A stretch of 64,000 nucleotides of DNA, taken from assembly GCF_015752155.1 (NCBI RefSeq), contig NZ_JADOVI010000002.1, positions 124,001 to 188,000 of the forward strand, read 5' to 3'. The position numbers were made by a program, and so were the translations under genes. The notes under the pieces were generated by a model that saw only the letters and a list, made by a program, of their open reading frames with translations, did no database searches and had not been told where the DNA came from. The stretch comes from Cryobacterium sp. MP_M3. GTDB lineage: Bacteria; Actinomycetota; Actinomycetes; Actinomycetales; Microbacteriaceae. Positions 15,863 through 24,796 of this stretch are shown one piece after another; the stretch's first letter is position 1, and each line of letters starts with the position of its first letter.

Positions 15863-18800
15863 GTGACAACCCTGGGATTCGCGCAGCGCACCGACACCGA
15901 TTCCGCCGCCGGAGGAGCCGCGAACCCGGCCGGCTCCGGCCCGTTCGGCCGGGAAGCCGGGCCGAACCCGGTCGGCCTCGACGAGGCCCAACGCGCCGTG
16001 GTCGACCTTGCCGACGGCATCTCAGCGGCCGTGATCGGCGCGCCGGGCACCGGCAAGACCACGGCACTGGTCGAACTCGTCGCCGACCGGGTGCTGCAGC
16101 GCGGCTACTCGCCGAGCGAGGTGCTCGTGCTGGTGCCCACGCGCACCGGGGCCACCGCCTTGCGTGACCGCCTCGCCCTACGGCTGGGAGTGCCCACCAA
16201 CGGTCCTCTCGCCCGCACCGCCAACTCGGTGGCGTTCCAGATCGTGCGGGATGCCGTGGCCCGCGCCGGCGGCCCCGCCCCGACCCTCCTCACCGGCGGC
16301 GAGCAGGACCAGATCATCGCCGAACTCCTCGAGGGTCACCGGCTGGACCGGTCCGGCCCCGACTGGCCGGACACCCTGGGCGCCGACGTGCGCGCCCTGC
16401 GCGGCTTCCGCACGGAGCTGCGCGACCTGATGATGCGCGCCGTCGAATACGGTGTGACCGCGGACGCGCTGGCCCGGCTCGGCCGCAGCAATGACCGCCC
16501 GGAGTGGGTGGCCGCCGCCGAGTTCATCCGCGGCTATGAAGACGTGAAGGACCAGTCCAGGCCCAGCCAGTACGACTCGACCGAGCTGGCACAGTTCGCC
16601 GCCGCCGTGGTGGCGGAGGCCCCGGCCGGTCCGGCGGGCGCCGCCGTCATCGGAGGGCTCGCCGGACTGCGCCTGATCGTGCTCGACGACGCCCAGGAGC
16701 TCACCCAGGGCGTCCTGACCCTGATCCGCCAGTTCGCGGCCCGCGGGGTGGCCGTCGTCGCGGTCGGCGACCCCGACATCAGCACCGGGTCCTTCCACGG
16801 CGCCCACCCGGATGCCCTCGGCCGGCTCTCGACCTACCTGGGCGGCATCCCGGTGACCACCCTGGTCCTCGGCACGGTCTACCGGCACGGCGACGCCATC
16901 CGCCAGGTGGTGCAAGGGATCAGCCACCGGATCGGCGCCGCGGCCGCCGGCCTCCAGCGCGCCGCCGCCGTCCCGGTCGTCGCGGCGGCAGGCAAGGAGC
17001 CCGAAACGCCCGCCGTGCAGGCCGTCCTCGCGGCCAGCCCCGCCGACCAGCTCGCGGTCGTCGCCCGCCGCCTCCGCGAACGGCACGTGCTCGGCGGCAT
17101 CCCGTGGGGCCGGATGGCGGTCGCCGTGCGCAGCGGCTCCCTGGTGCCATCGCTGTCCCGCGGGCTTGCCGGGCTCGAGGTGCCGACCCAGGTGTCGAGC
17201 GCGCAGACCGCGCTCCGCGACGAATACGCGGTCCGGGCGTTCATCCTCGCCCTTGAGATCACCCTGGGACGCAAGACCCTGGACACCACGACGGCGGTCG
17301 ACCTCCTCCGCGGCCCGCTCGGCGGCCTCGACCCGATCACGCTGCGCCGCCTCCGCGCAGCTCTGCGCCAACAGGAACTCAGTCAACAGGAGCCCAGTCA
17401 ACAGGAGCCCAGCCAACAGGAGCCCAGCCCGGACGACCTGCCCGCCGCGGGCCGGCGCAGCGCGGACGAACTGCTCGTCGACGCCCTGGCCGACCCCGGG
17501 CTGCTCGGCGGCATCGACAACCGCACCGCCCGCCGGGCGGCGAGCTGCGGCGAGAGCCTCCGTGCGGCGGCCGTCGAATACGACGCCGGTGCCACGATCG
17601 AGGAACTGCTCTGGGGACTCTGGCAGCGCAGCGGCCTGGCCAGGGAGTGGCATGAGCAGGCCGCCGGCACCGGCATCGTCGCCGACGAGGCCAACCACAA
17701 CCTCGACGCCGTGGTCGCGCTGTTCTCCGCCGCCCAGCGCTACGTGGAGCGCACGCCGGCCGCCCCGCCGGTTCTGTTCCTCGAACATCTCGTCGACACC
17801 GACGTGCCCGAGGACACCCTGGCTCCGCGCGCGCTCGGCGACGCGGTCGTCGTCTCCACCCCGAGCGGACTGATCGGCCGCGACTTCGACCTCGTCGTCA
17901 TCGCCGGGGTGCAGGCGAACGTCTGGCCCGACCTGCGCATCCGCGGCTCGCTGCTGGGCGCCGGCGACCTGGCGGCGCTCGCCGCGGGCCTCGTGCCGCA
18001 GCCGGGCGGGGAGCGCACCGCCGTGCTGCACGACGAACTGCGGATGTTCGCCCAGTGCGCCAGCCGCGCCCGCACCGAGCTGCTCGTCACCGCCGTCGAC
18101 AACGAGGACAACGAGCCGTCGGTGTTCCTGCGGCTGCTGCCGGAGGCCGTCGCGACCGGCGACCTCGACGCCGGCGATGCCAGCCGCTACCCGTTGTCGC
18201 TGCGCGGCCTGGTCGGCCGGCTCCGCCGCGACCTCACCCGGTTCGGCGGCGTATCCGGGCCGGGCGGCGAGGCCACCGACCGGGCCACGGACCGGGCCAC
18301 GGAAGCCGCGGCCACCCTCGCCCGGCTCGCCCGAGAGGGCGTGGCCGGCGCCGCCCCCGACCAGTGGTACGGCCTCACCGACCCGAGCACCGTGCGCCCG
18401 CTCAACGACCCGGAGGCCGGCGACGGGCCGGTGCGGGTCTCGCCGTCCCGGATGGCCGCGTTCGAAACCTGCCCACTGCACTGGGTGATCGGACAGGTCG
18501 GCGGCGGCACCTCGAACACCGCCGCCAACCTCGGCACGATCATCCACAAGGTGCTGGAGGAATCCGCCGACCGCAGCCCCGACGCCCTCTGGCAGGCCGT
18601 CGACGCCCGCTGGGACGAACTGCACTTCGACGCCGACTGGCAGTCACGGCTGCAGAAGATCGAGGCGCGGGTGCTCACCGACCGGCTCGCCTCGTACCTG
18701 CTCGACTTCGAACACACCGGCGGCGCCCTGCTCAGCGCCGAGGGCACCTTCGCGCTCGACGTGGACGGCGCCGTGCTCTCCGGCACGGTCGACCGGGTGG

Positions 18801-19189
18801 AACGGCTCCGCGACGGGCGGGCTGTGATCGTCGACCTGAAAACCGGCCGCGGCGACCCCATCAGCGACGCCGGCGTGGCGGAGCATCCGCAGCTCGGCGC
18901 CTACCAGCTGGCCTTCACCGGGGGTGCCATCGACGGCATCCCGCCCGGCACCCCCCTGGCCGGCGCCCGCCTCGTGATCGTCTCCTCCGGCACGGTCAAG
19001 CAGAACTACCGCAACCCGACCCAGCCGGCCTTCACCCCCGACGAGCTCGACGCGTTCCGTCGCCGGGTCGGCGAGGACGCCGCCGGGATGGGCGCGGCCA
19101 CCTTCGTCGCCGAAATCAGTTCCCACTGCCTCGACCCGCGCTCGCACGGGTCCTGCCGAATCCACGTCATCAAGCAGGTCAGCTCATGA
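15863..19189 (+). CDS. adnA: AdnA-type helicase-nuclease subunit
   Basis: A 1108-residue UvrD/REP-superfamily helicase with a C-terminal PD-(D/E)XK nuclease, the first subunit of the actinobacterial AdnAB double-strand-break resection machine. Walker A is intact (GAPGTGKTTAL, about residue 57), but the Walker B block reads LIVLDDAQELTQG rather than the usual DEYQD, typical of the weaker AdnA motor. Nuclease residues are in SGTVDRVE, VIVDLKTGRG and HPQLGAYQLA (about residues 970-1015). Cysteines in FETCPLHW and in the C-terminal HCLDPRSHGSC resemble part of an AddB-type Fe-S site, but only three are evident. A QQEPS repeat occupies residues 503-522. The ATG of adnB overlaps its stop (ATGA). 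Confidence 0.92.
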   Translation: MTTLGFAQRTDTDSAAGGAANPAGSGPFGREAGPNPVGLDEAQRAVVDLADGISAAVIGAPGTGKTTALVELVADRVLQRGYSPSEVLVLVPTRTGATALRDRLALRLGVPTNGPLARTANSVAFQIVRDAVARAGGPAPTLLTGGEQDQIIAELLEGHRLDRSGPDWPDTLGADVRALRGFRTELRDLMMRAVEYGVTADALARLGRSNDRPEWVAAAEFIRGYEDVKDQSRPSQYDSTELAQFAAAVVAEAPAGPAGAAVIGGLAGLRLIVLDDAQELTQGVLTLIRQFAARGVAVVAVGDPDISTGSFHGAHPDALGRLSTYLGGIPVTTLVLGTVYRHGDAIRQVVQGISHRIGAAAAGLQRAAAVPVVAAAGKEPETPAVQAVLAASPADQLAVVARRLRERHVLGGIPWGRMAVAVRSGSLVPSLSRGLAGLEVPTQVSSAQTALRDEYAVRAFILALEITLGRKTLDTTTAVDLLRGPLGGLDPITLRRLRAALRQQELSQQEPSQQEPSQQEPSPDDLPAAGRRSADELLVDALADPGLLGGIDNRTARRAASCGESLRAAAVEYDAGATIEELLWGLWQRSGLAREWHEQAAGTGIVADEANHNLDAVVALFSAAQRYVERTPAAPPVLFLEHLVDTDVPEDTLAPRALGDAVVVSTPSGLIGRDFDLVVIAGVQANVWPDLRIRGSLLGAGDLAALAAGLVPQPGGERTAVLHDELRMFAQCASRARTELLVTAVDNEDNEPSVFLRLLPEAVATGDLDAGDASRYPLSLRGLVGRLRRDLTRFGGVSGPGGEATDRATDRATEAAATLARLAREGVAGAAPDQWYGLTDPSTVRPLNDPEAGDGPVRVSPSRMAAFETCPLHWVIGQVGGGTSNTAANLGTIIHKVLEESADRSPDALWQAVDARWDELHFDADWQSRLQKIEARVLTDRLASYLLDFEHTGGALLSAEGTFALDVDGAVLSGTVDRVERLRDGRAVIVDLKTGRGDPISDAGVAEHPQLGAYQLAFTGGAIDGIPPGTPLAGARLVIVSSGTVKQNYRNPTQPAFTPDELDAFRRRVGEDAAGMGAATFVAEISSHCLDPRSHGSCRIHVIKQVSS
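17369..17428 (+). repeat. In-frame 15-bp tandem repeat within adnA
   Basis: Four 15-bp units (CAACAGGAGCCCAGT and close variants) at 17369, 17384, 17399 and 17414 encode QQExS, probably a flexible loop between helicase subdomains. Confidence 0.88.
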
Positions 19190-22100
19190 ACGCACCCCTT
19201 TCCGCCGCGCAGAACCCCGCCGCCCACACCCCGGTCGCCCGGATCTCGGCCCTCCAGATCGCCGAGGCGTTGGAGATGTTCCCGCCGACCGTCGAGCAGC
19301 AGGCCGTGATCGAGGCCCCGCTCGCCCCCACCCTCGTCGTGGCCGGCGCGGGCAGCGGCAAGACCGAGACCATGGCGAACCGGGTGCTCTGGCTGCTCGC
19401 CAACGGGCACGCCAGGCCCGACCAGATCCTCGGGCTCACCTTCACCCGCAAGGCGGCCGGCGAACTGGCCGACCGCATCGGCAAGCGGATCGACCAGCTC
19501 GACGCGAAGGGCCTGCTGCCGCGGGGCGAACCGGCCGGGCCAGACGGGCCGCCCATCGATTCCACCGACCTGTTCAACAGCCCCACCGTCTCCACCTACA
19601 ACTCGTTCGCCAGCCGCTTGTTCACCGACAACGCCCTGCTGCTCGGCCGGGAACCCGAATCGGTGCTGCTCAGCGAGACCAGCGCGTGGCTGCTCGCCCG
19701 GCGGGTCGTGGTCGAGCACGGCGACGGCCGGCTCGTCCCGTTCGGCAAGAGCGTCGACACGGTCACGGATGCCGTGCTCGCGTTCAGCCGCACCCTCGCC
19801 GAAAACCCGCCCCCGGTCATCCCGGGCCGGCCGCCCGCCGGCCACGACCTGGCCGGGCTGGCCGACGGTTTCGCCTACCTGCGCGACCTCCCCTTCGGCA
19901 ACCCGCGCAAGAAGATCCCCTACGCGTCGGTCGACGAATCACTGGCCGCCGTTGGGCCGCTGCCGGTGCTGTTCGAACTGGCCGAACGGTACCGCAGCGA
20001 AAAACGCCGGCTCGGACTGATCGAGTTCTCCGACCAGGTGGCGCTCGCGCTGCAGGTCTGCCAGAAGGTGGAGAAGGTCGTCACCCGCTACCGCGACCAG
20101 TACCGGGTGGTGCTGCTCGACGAATACCAGGACACCTCCGTGCTGCAGACCGAGCTGCTGCACACCCTGTTCGCCCGGCATCCGGTGATGGCGGTCGGCG
20201 ACCCGCACCAGTCCATCTACGGCTGGCGCGGGGCCAGTTCCGCCAACCTGCTCGGCTTCTCGCAGAGCTTCGCCGGCCTTTCCAACGCCGAGGCCCCGTC
20301 AATGTCGCTCTCCTACACCTGGCGCAACCCGGTGACGGTGCTCGGCGTGGCCAACGCTCTCGTGGCGCCGCTCAGCGACGCGCTGCGGGCCCGGCCCGAC
20401 GGCATCCAGGTGGACACGCTCAAGGTGCCGGCCGGCAAGGAGCCCGGCAAGGTCGAGGCCGGGATGTGCGAGACCATCGCCGAGGAGGCCCGCACCGTCG
20501 CCCGCTGGTTCGCCGGACGGCTCACCCCGGGCGGGGAGCACTCCGGGGCCATGTTGTTCCGGGCCCGCCGGGAGATGGAGTTCTTCGCCGAGGTGCTGCG
20601 GGAGAACGGGGTGCGCGCGCACGTGCTCGGCCTGGGCGGGCTGCTGTCCACGCCCGAGGTCACCGATGTCGTCAGCGTGCTGCGCGTCGTGGCGGACCCG
20701 GCATCCGGCAGCGAACTCGTGCGGCTGCTCAGCGGCGGCCGCCACCGGGTGGGCCCGCGCGACCTGCAGCAGCTCGCCGCGGTGGCGCGCTGGCTGGCCG
20801 CCCACGACTGGGCCCAGCGGGCGGTGACCGACGAGGTCAAGGTCAGGATGCGGGCGTCCGTCGCCGTCGACGAGGGTGCCTCCCTCGTCGACGCCCTCGA
20901 TTTCGTGGCAACGGCGCCCGACCGGCACGGGCAGCTCGCGGGCTTCAGCGAGCCGGGCCTGGCCCGGCTGCGCGCCGCCGGCCGGCAGCTCGCCTGGTTG
21001 CGTTCCCGGGCCGGCCTGCCCCTGCTCGACTTCGTGCGGCTGATCGAACAGGAGACCCTGCTCGACGTCGAACTCGTCGCCAACGAGGCGAACGGCCTGG
21101 GCCTGGCCAACCTGTACGCCTTCCACGACACCGTGTCCGCGTTCCTCGCCAGCGATGAGGTCGGCAGCCTGGCCGGCTTCCTGCGCTGGCTGGCGCGCGC
21201 AGAACGTGCCGACGACCTGGGCCCCCGGGTCGAGCCGTCGGAGAAGGGAACCGTGCAACTGCTCACCGTGCACGGCGCCAAAGGGCTCGAATGGGACTAC
21301 GTCGCCATCCCCAACCTCACCGAGAAGAGCCTGCCGGCCCAGACCAGGGAGGGGGCAGGCTGGCTGCGCTTCGGCGAACTGCCCTACCCGTTCCGCGGCG
21401 ACCGCGCCGAGCTCCCCGAGCTGCACTGGCACGGGCATGAGACCCAGCTCTCATTCGACCTCGAGTTCACGGCCTACAAGGAGCAGCTCGCCGCCCGCCA
21501 CGACGATGAGGAACGACGGCTGATCTACGTCGCGACCACCCGGGCCCAGCGCGAGCTGCTGCTCACCGGGTCGTTCTGGGGCAGCGGCAGCACCATGCGC
21601 AAACCGAGCCGGTACCTGCTGGAACTCGCCGACGCCGGCCTGATCGGCCCGGTCCCGCCCGTCAGCGACGCGTCGGAGAAGCCCGACGCCGGCCTCGACC
21701 AGGCGGAACGGTGGCCGTTCGATCCGCTCGGCACGCGGCGCGCCGTCGTCGAGGCCGCCGCCGCCCGCGTCACCCGGGCCGCGGAGGCAGCCGAGGCGGG
21801 CACCGACCTGGAGACCCGCTGGTCGCACCCCGTCACCCTGCTGCTCGAGGAACGGGCGCAGCGCCTGGCCGGCTCGGGCCTGATGGCGCTGCCCACCCGC
21901 ATCTCCGCCTCACGGTTCAAGGACTTCGTCGACGACCCGGCCGGTGCCCTGGCCCGCCTGCGCCGCCCGATGCCCGAGCGCCCCTACCGGGCCACCCGGC
22001 TGGGCACCCTGTTCCACTCCTGGGTGGAGCGCCGGGCCGGCGGTGCCGGCGCCGGGGACGTCATCGACGCGGACCTCGGCGAGCTTGACCTCGGCGACCT

Positions 22101-22542
22101 GGACCCCGACGCGTTCGACCTGGACCTCGACCAGGACCAGCCGCTCGAACAAGCGCAGCTCGAACGGCTGCAGCGCACCTTCGAACGCTCACCGTGGGGC
22201 AGCCTCGCGCCCGAGGAGGTGGAGATCGAGATCCACCACGTGCTCGCCGGGCAGGTCTTCGTCTGCAAGCTCGACGCCGTGTACCGCACCGAGACGGGCT
22301 ACCAGGTCGTGGACTGGAAGACCGGCCGGGCGCCGAAGAACGCGGCGGACCTGGAACTCAAACAGACCCAGCTGGCGCTCTACCGCCTGGCCTACGCGCG
22401 CTGGAAGGGCATCGACCCGGCCATCGTCGACGCCGTGTTCTACTTCGTCGCCGACGACACGGTCGTCACCCCCGACCGGCTCTACTCGGAGGAGGACCTG
22501 GTCGCGGCCTGGTCGTCGGTCGCCGGCCCGGCGTCGACCTGA
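19186..22542 (+). CDS. adnB: AdnB-type helicase-nuclease subunit
   Basis: A 1118-residue UvrD-family helicase with a C-terminal RecB-like nuclease, the lead motor of AdnAB. Motifs in order: VAGAGSGKTETMANRV (about residue 51), LTFTRKAAGELADRI, VVLLDEYQDTSVLQTELL (about 310), VGDPHQSIYGWRGAS, TVHGAKGLEWDYVAIPNL (about 695), YVATTRAQRELLLT, then the nuclease with TLFHSWVERR, YQVVDWKTGRAP and KQTQLALYRLAYA. Unlike AdnA, its Walker B and arginine-finger motifs are canonical. The ATG overlaps the adnA stop. The last 61 nt are read on the other strand by the end of the phosphotransferase gene. Confidence 0.94.
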   Translation: MNAPLSAAQNPAAHTPVARISALQIAEALEMFPPTVEQQAVIEAPLAPTLVVAGAGSGKTETMANRVLWLLANGHARPDQILGLTFTRKAAGELADRIGKRIDQLDAKGLLPRGEPAGPDGPPIDSTDLFNSPTVSTYNSFASRLFTDNALLLGREPESVLLSETSAWLLARRVVVEHGDGRLVPFGKSVDTVTDAVLAFSRTLAENPPPVIPGRPPAGHDLAGLADGFAYLRDLPFGNPRKKIPYASVDESLAAVGPLPVLFELAERYRSEKRRLGLIEFSDQVALALQVCQKVEKVVTRYRDQYRVVLLDEYQDTSVLQTELLHTLFARHPVMAVGDPHQSIYGWRGASSANLLGFSQSFAGLSNAEAPSMSLSYTWRNPVTVLGVANALVAPLSDALRARPDGIQVDTLKVPAGKEPGKVEAGMCETIAEEARTVARWFAGRLTPGGEHSGAMLFRARREMEFFAEVLRENGVRAHVLGLGGLLSTPEVTDVVSVLRVVADPASGSELVRLLSGGRHRVGPRDLQQLAAVARWLAAHDWAQRAVTDEVKVRMRASVAVDEGASLVDALDFVATAPDRHGQLAGFSEPGLARLRAAGRQLAWLRSRAGLPLLDFVRLIEQETLLDVELVANEANGLGLANLYAFHDTVSAFLASDEVGSLAGFLRWLARAERADDLGPRVEPSEKGTVQLLTVHGAKGLEWDYVAIPNLTEKSLPAQTREGAGWLRFGELPYPFRGDRAELPELHWHGHETQLSFDLEFTAYKEQLAARHDDEERRLIYVATTRAQRELLLTGSFWGSGSTMRKPSRYLLELADAGLIGPVPPVSDASEKPDAGLDQAERWPFDPLGTRRAVVEAAAARVTRAAEAAEAGTDLETRWSHPVTLLLEERAQRLAGSGLMALPTRISASRFKDFVDDPAGALARLRRPMPERPYRATRLGTLFHSWVERRAGGAGAGDVIDADLGELDLGDLDPDAFDLDLDQDQPLEQAQLERLQRTFERSPWGSLAPEEVEIEIHHVLAGQVFVCKLDAVYRTETGYQVVDWKTGRAPKNAADLELKQTQLALYRLAYARWKGIDPAIVDAVFYFVADDTVVTPDRLYSEEDLVAAWSSVAGPAST

Positions 22543-23723
22543 ACCACGCCGATCGGCCCGGTCGCGTCGTCCGCGAACGGGCTGGCCGAGGTGTCCGACG
22601 CGGCCCCGCCGGCGGAGTCGGCCGAGCCGGCGGTGTCATCGTCGAACTCGCTCGGCCCGAACTCGGAGAGGTTGTAGGCATCCGTGTGCATCGACGAGCC
22701 CAGGTCACGGCGGGGAATGCCGCGCGGCGTGGCGGCGAGCATGTTCTCCACGTCGGTGACGTCGAGGATGGGCCCGGTCTTCGGCGACAACGGATGCATG
22801 GTGTTCGTGTGCACGCTGTCGACCAGGCCGTCGAGCATGGCCACGGCGTCGTCGACGATCGACTGGTTGCGGGTGTCGGTGCCGTGCAGCAGCCAGCGGG
22901 CCAGCTCCAGTTCGGCGTAGAGCATGGCGCGCTGGGTGATCCGGGGGTCGTTGCCCTGGCGGGCGGCGGCGTACGACGCGACAGCCGTCTCGCCGGCCGC
23001 GCCGCGCGACGCCAGCAGCCAGTTCAGGTCGCGGGCCGGGTCGCCCACGCTGAGCGCCGACCAGCCGAGCACGCCGGAGACGGCATCCTCGCTGATCAGG
23101 AAGGACTCGGCTGACATCGACCCGTGCACGACGCAGGGGGCGAACTGCCAGAGCGAGTCGTCGTCGGTGGCCAGCTCCCACCGGCGCAGCAGCGCCGCGG
23201 GAAGGTAGCCGGTTGCCGCGGCGCGGTCGATCAGCGCGATGGTGGAGGTGCGGCACTCCTCGGCGCTCTGCTGGGGGAGGCCGGCGGTGCCGACGAACGC
23301 CGTCGGCAGGCCGTGGATCGCGGCGATGGCACGCCCGATCGAACCGGACACTCCCGCGTGGCCGGTCAGGGCATCCGCGTCGAAGGAATCGCCGGGCAGC
23401 AGCTCATAGACGACCGCGCGGGTGCCGCTGAGCGGCGCCTGGCCGACGAACTCGGGCACGTCGAACGGCAGCCGGCTTCGGGTGCCGGTCGTCAGCGCGC
23501 GCAGCGCCACGAGATCGGCGGACTGCTCGGTCTCGGCAGCCTGGCTGGCCGGCACGCGGATGATCAGCTTGCGGCCGTCGCTGTCGATGAGCAGGGCAGA
23601 GTCGAAGGCGCCGTGGGCGCCTGGGGTGCGCGCGCTGGACCCGTGCAGCCGAGCCTGGACCACGTCGAGGCCCGGGACAGCGGAGGTGGCCAGCGCGGCT
23701 AGAGTGAGGTGGGATCTGGCCAT
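22482..23723 (-). CDS. Aminoglycoside/macrolide-phosphotransferase-fold protein with degenerate catalytic loop
   Basis: A 413-residue protein with the APH kinase-like fold: the N-terminal strand KLIIRVPAS (about residue 52), YELLPGDSF (about 107), the catalytic region CVVHGSMSAESFLI (about 196) and the GDPARDLNWLL segment (about 225). Active relatives have HGD with Asn five to six residues later, then IDW. Here the catalytic Asp is Ser, the Asn is Ser, and IDW reads LGW. I therefore predict no kinase activity. The final 85 residues are an acidic Ser/Ala/Asp-rich, probably disordered tail. Its stop lies inside adnB (61-nt overlap). TAACCT (23731-23736) lies 7 nt from the ATG. Confidence 0.85.
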   Translation of the reverse strand: MARSHLTLAALATSAVPGLDVVQARLHGSSARTPGAHGAFDSALLIDSDGRKLIIRVPASQAAETEQSADLVALRALTTGTRSRLPFDVPEFVGQAPLSGTRAVVYELLPGDSFDADALTGHAGVSGSIGRAIAAIHGLPTAFVGTAGLPQQSAEECRTSTIALIDRAAATGYLPAALLRRWELATDDDSLWQFAPCVVHGSMSAESFLISEDAVSGVLGWSALSVGDPARDLNWLLASRGAAGETAVASYAAARQGNDPRITQRAMLYAELELARWLLHGTDTRNQSIVDDAVAMLDGLVDSVHTNTMHPLSPKTGPILDVTDVENMLAATPRGIPRRDLGSSMHTDAYNLSEFGPSEFDDDTAGSADSAGGAASDTSASPFADDATGPIGVVQVDAGPATDDQAATRSSSE

Positions 23724-23730
23724 GCCTACT

Positions 23731-23736
23731 AGGTTA
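23731..23736 (-). promoter_or_regulatory. -10 box of the phosphotransferase-like gene
   Basis: TAACCT on the minus strand, 7 nt from the ATG ending at 23723. Confidence 0.45.
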
Positions 23737-23815
23737 GGTCGACTTCCCCCCGGCGCGGTTGTCCGCCACGCCCCACACCTACTCGGCTGTCACGCCAGAG
23801 CCCGAAGGGGTCACC

Positions 23816-24796
23816 ATGTCGTTCTCTTTCACGGCCCGGTTGCCGCTGTCCCGTCACGCGGTCGACCGTGACCATGAGACCCGGTCACGGCCGGGCCTGT
23901 TCGACGAGTTGTGGGCGGATGCCGGCACCCGCGTGCTCGTGCTCTGGCGCGGCTCGGTGCTGCTGGCGCCCGCCGCCGGCAGCACCGACGCACCGCGGAT
24001 CCTCCTGCTCGAGCCGCAGACGGTGCCCGAGGCGACCGTTCGGGTCTACCTCGGCCGGTCGCTGGCCGAGGGCGCCGCCGAACCTGTGGGCACGCGGCTG
24101 GTGGCCGCCGTGCTCGGCGACGAGGCAGCGCACACCCTCGAACCGCGCCCGGCGGCGTGGGTGTCGCTGCGCACCGTGGCCACCGAACTGTCCGACCGTG
24201 ACGCCGGCCTCTTCACCGAGGCCCTCGGCCTGGCCAATTGGCACGTCTCGCACACGCACTGCCCGCGCTGCGGCGCCGCGACCACGGTCGAGTCGGCCGG
24301 CTGGAGCCGGCTCTGCCCCGTGGACGGCGGCCAGGTCTTCCCGCGCACCGACCCGGCGGTGATCGTGCTGATCACCGACGCCGACGACCGCATCCTGCTC
24401 GGCTCGAACGCGCTCTGGGAGGGCAACCGGTATTCGCTGCTGGCCGGTTTCGTCGAACCGGGCGAGTCGCTCGAAGCCGCCGTGATCCGGGAGATGTTCG
24501 AGGAATCCGGGCTCCGGGTCACCGACCCGGTCTACCTGGGTTCCCAGCCCTGGCCGTTCCCGGCCTCGATCATGTTCGGCTTCACCGCCAGGCTCGCCGA
24601 CGGGCAGTCGCCGGGCGGGCTGTTGCCCGATGGGGAGGAGATCCTCGACCTGCGCTGGTTCAGCCGCGACGAACTCCGCGCGGCGGGGGCGAGCATCATC
24701 CTGCCGGGACGCTCGTCGATCGCCCGGGCGATCATCGAAGCGTGGCTGGGCGAACCGATCGACTTCGGACCGGACCAGGTGCACGGATGGCGCTGA
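23816..24796 (+). CDS. nudC: NADH pyrophosphatase / NAD-cap decapping Nudix hydrolase
   Basis: A 326-residue NudC. It hydrolyses NADH, and NAD caps on RNA, to NMNH plus AMP. The C-terminal Nudix box GFVEPGESLEAAVIRE...EESGL fits the consensus (about residues 211-233), and the NudC-specific SQPWPFPAS motif follows. The zinc-ribbon region before it has CPRCG and LCPVD: the fourth cysteine is Asp, so metal binding there may be altered. The ATG at 23816 has GAAGGGG 5 nt upstream. Its 3' end overlaps uvrD2 by 10 nt, giving a coupled nudC-uvrD2 pair. Confidence 0.94.
   Translation: MSFSFTARLPLSRHAVDRDHETRSRPGLFDELWADAGTRVLVLWRGSVLLAPAAGSTDAPRILLLEPQTVPEATVRVYLGRSLAEGAAEPVGTRLVAAVLGDEAAHTLEPRPAAWVSLRTVATELSDRDAGLFTEALGLANWHVSHTHCPRCGAATTVESAGWSRLCPVDGGQVFPRTDPAVIVLITDADDRILLGSNALWEGNRYSLLAGFVEPGESLEAAVIREMFEESGLRVTDPVYLGSQPWPFPASIMFGFTARLADGQSPGGLLPDGEEILDLRWFSRDELRAAGASIILPGRSSIARAIIEAWLGEPIDFGPDQVHGWR

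Noticed and set aside
16178..18625. Minus-strand open frame of 815 codons inside adnA
   Set aside because: Antisense to the helicase and nuclease motifs of AdnA; no domain, no ribosome-binding site, shadow composition.
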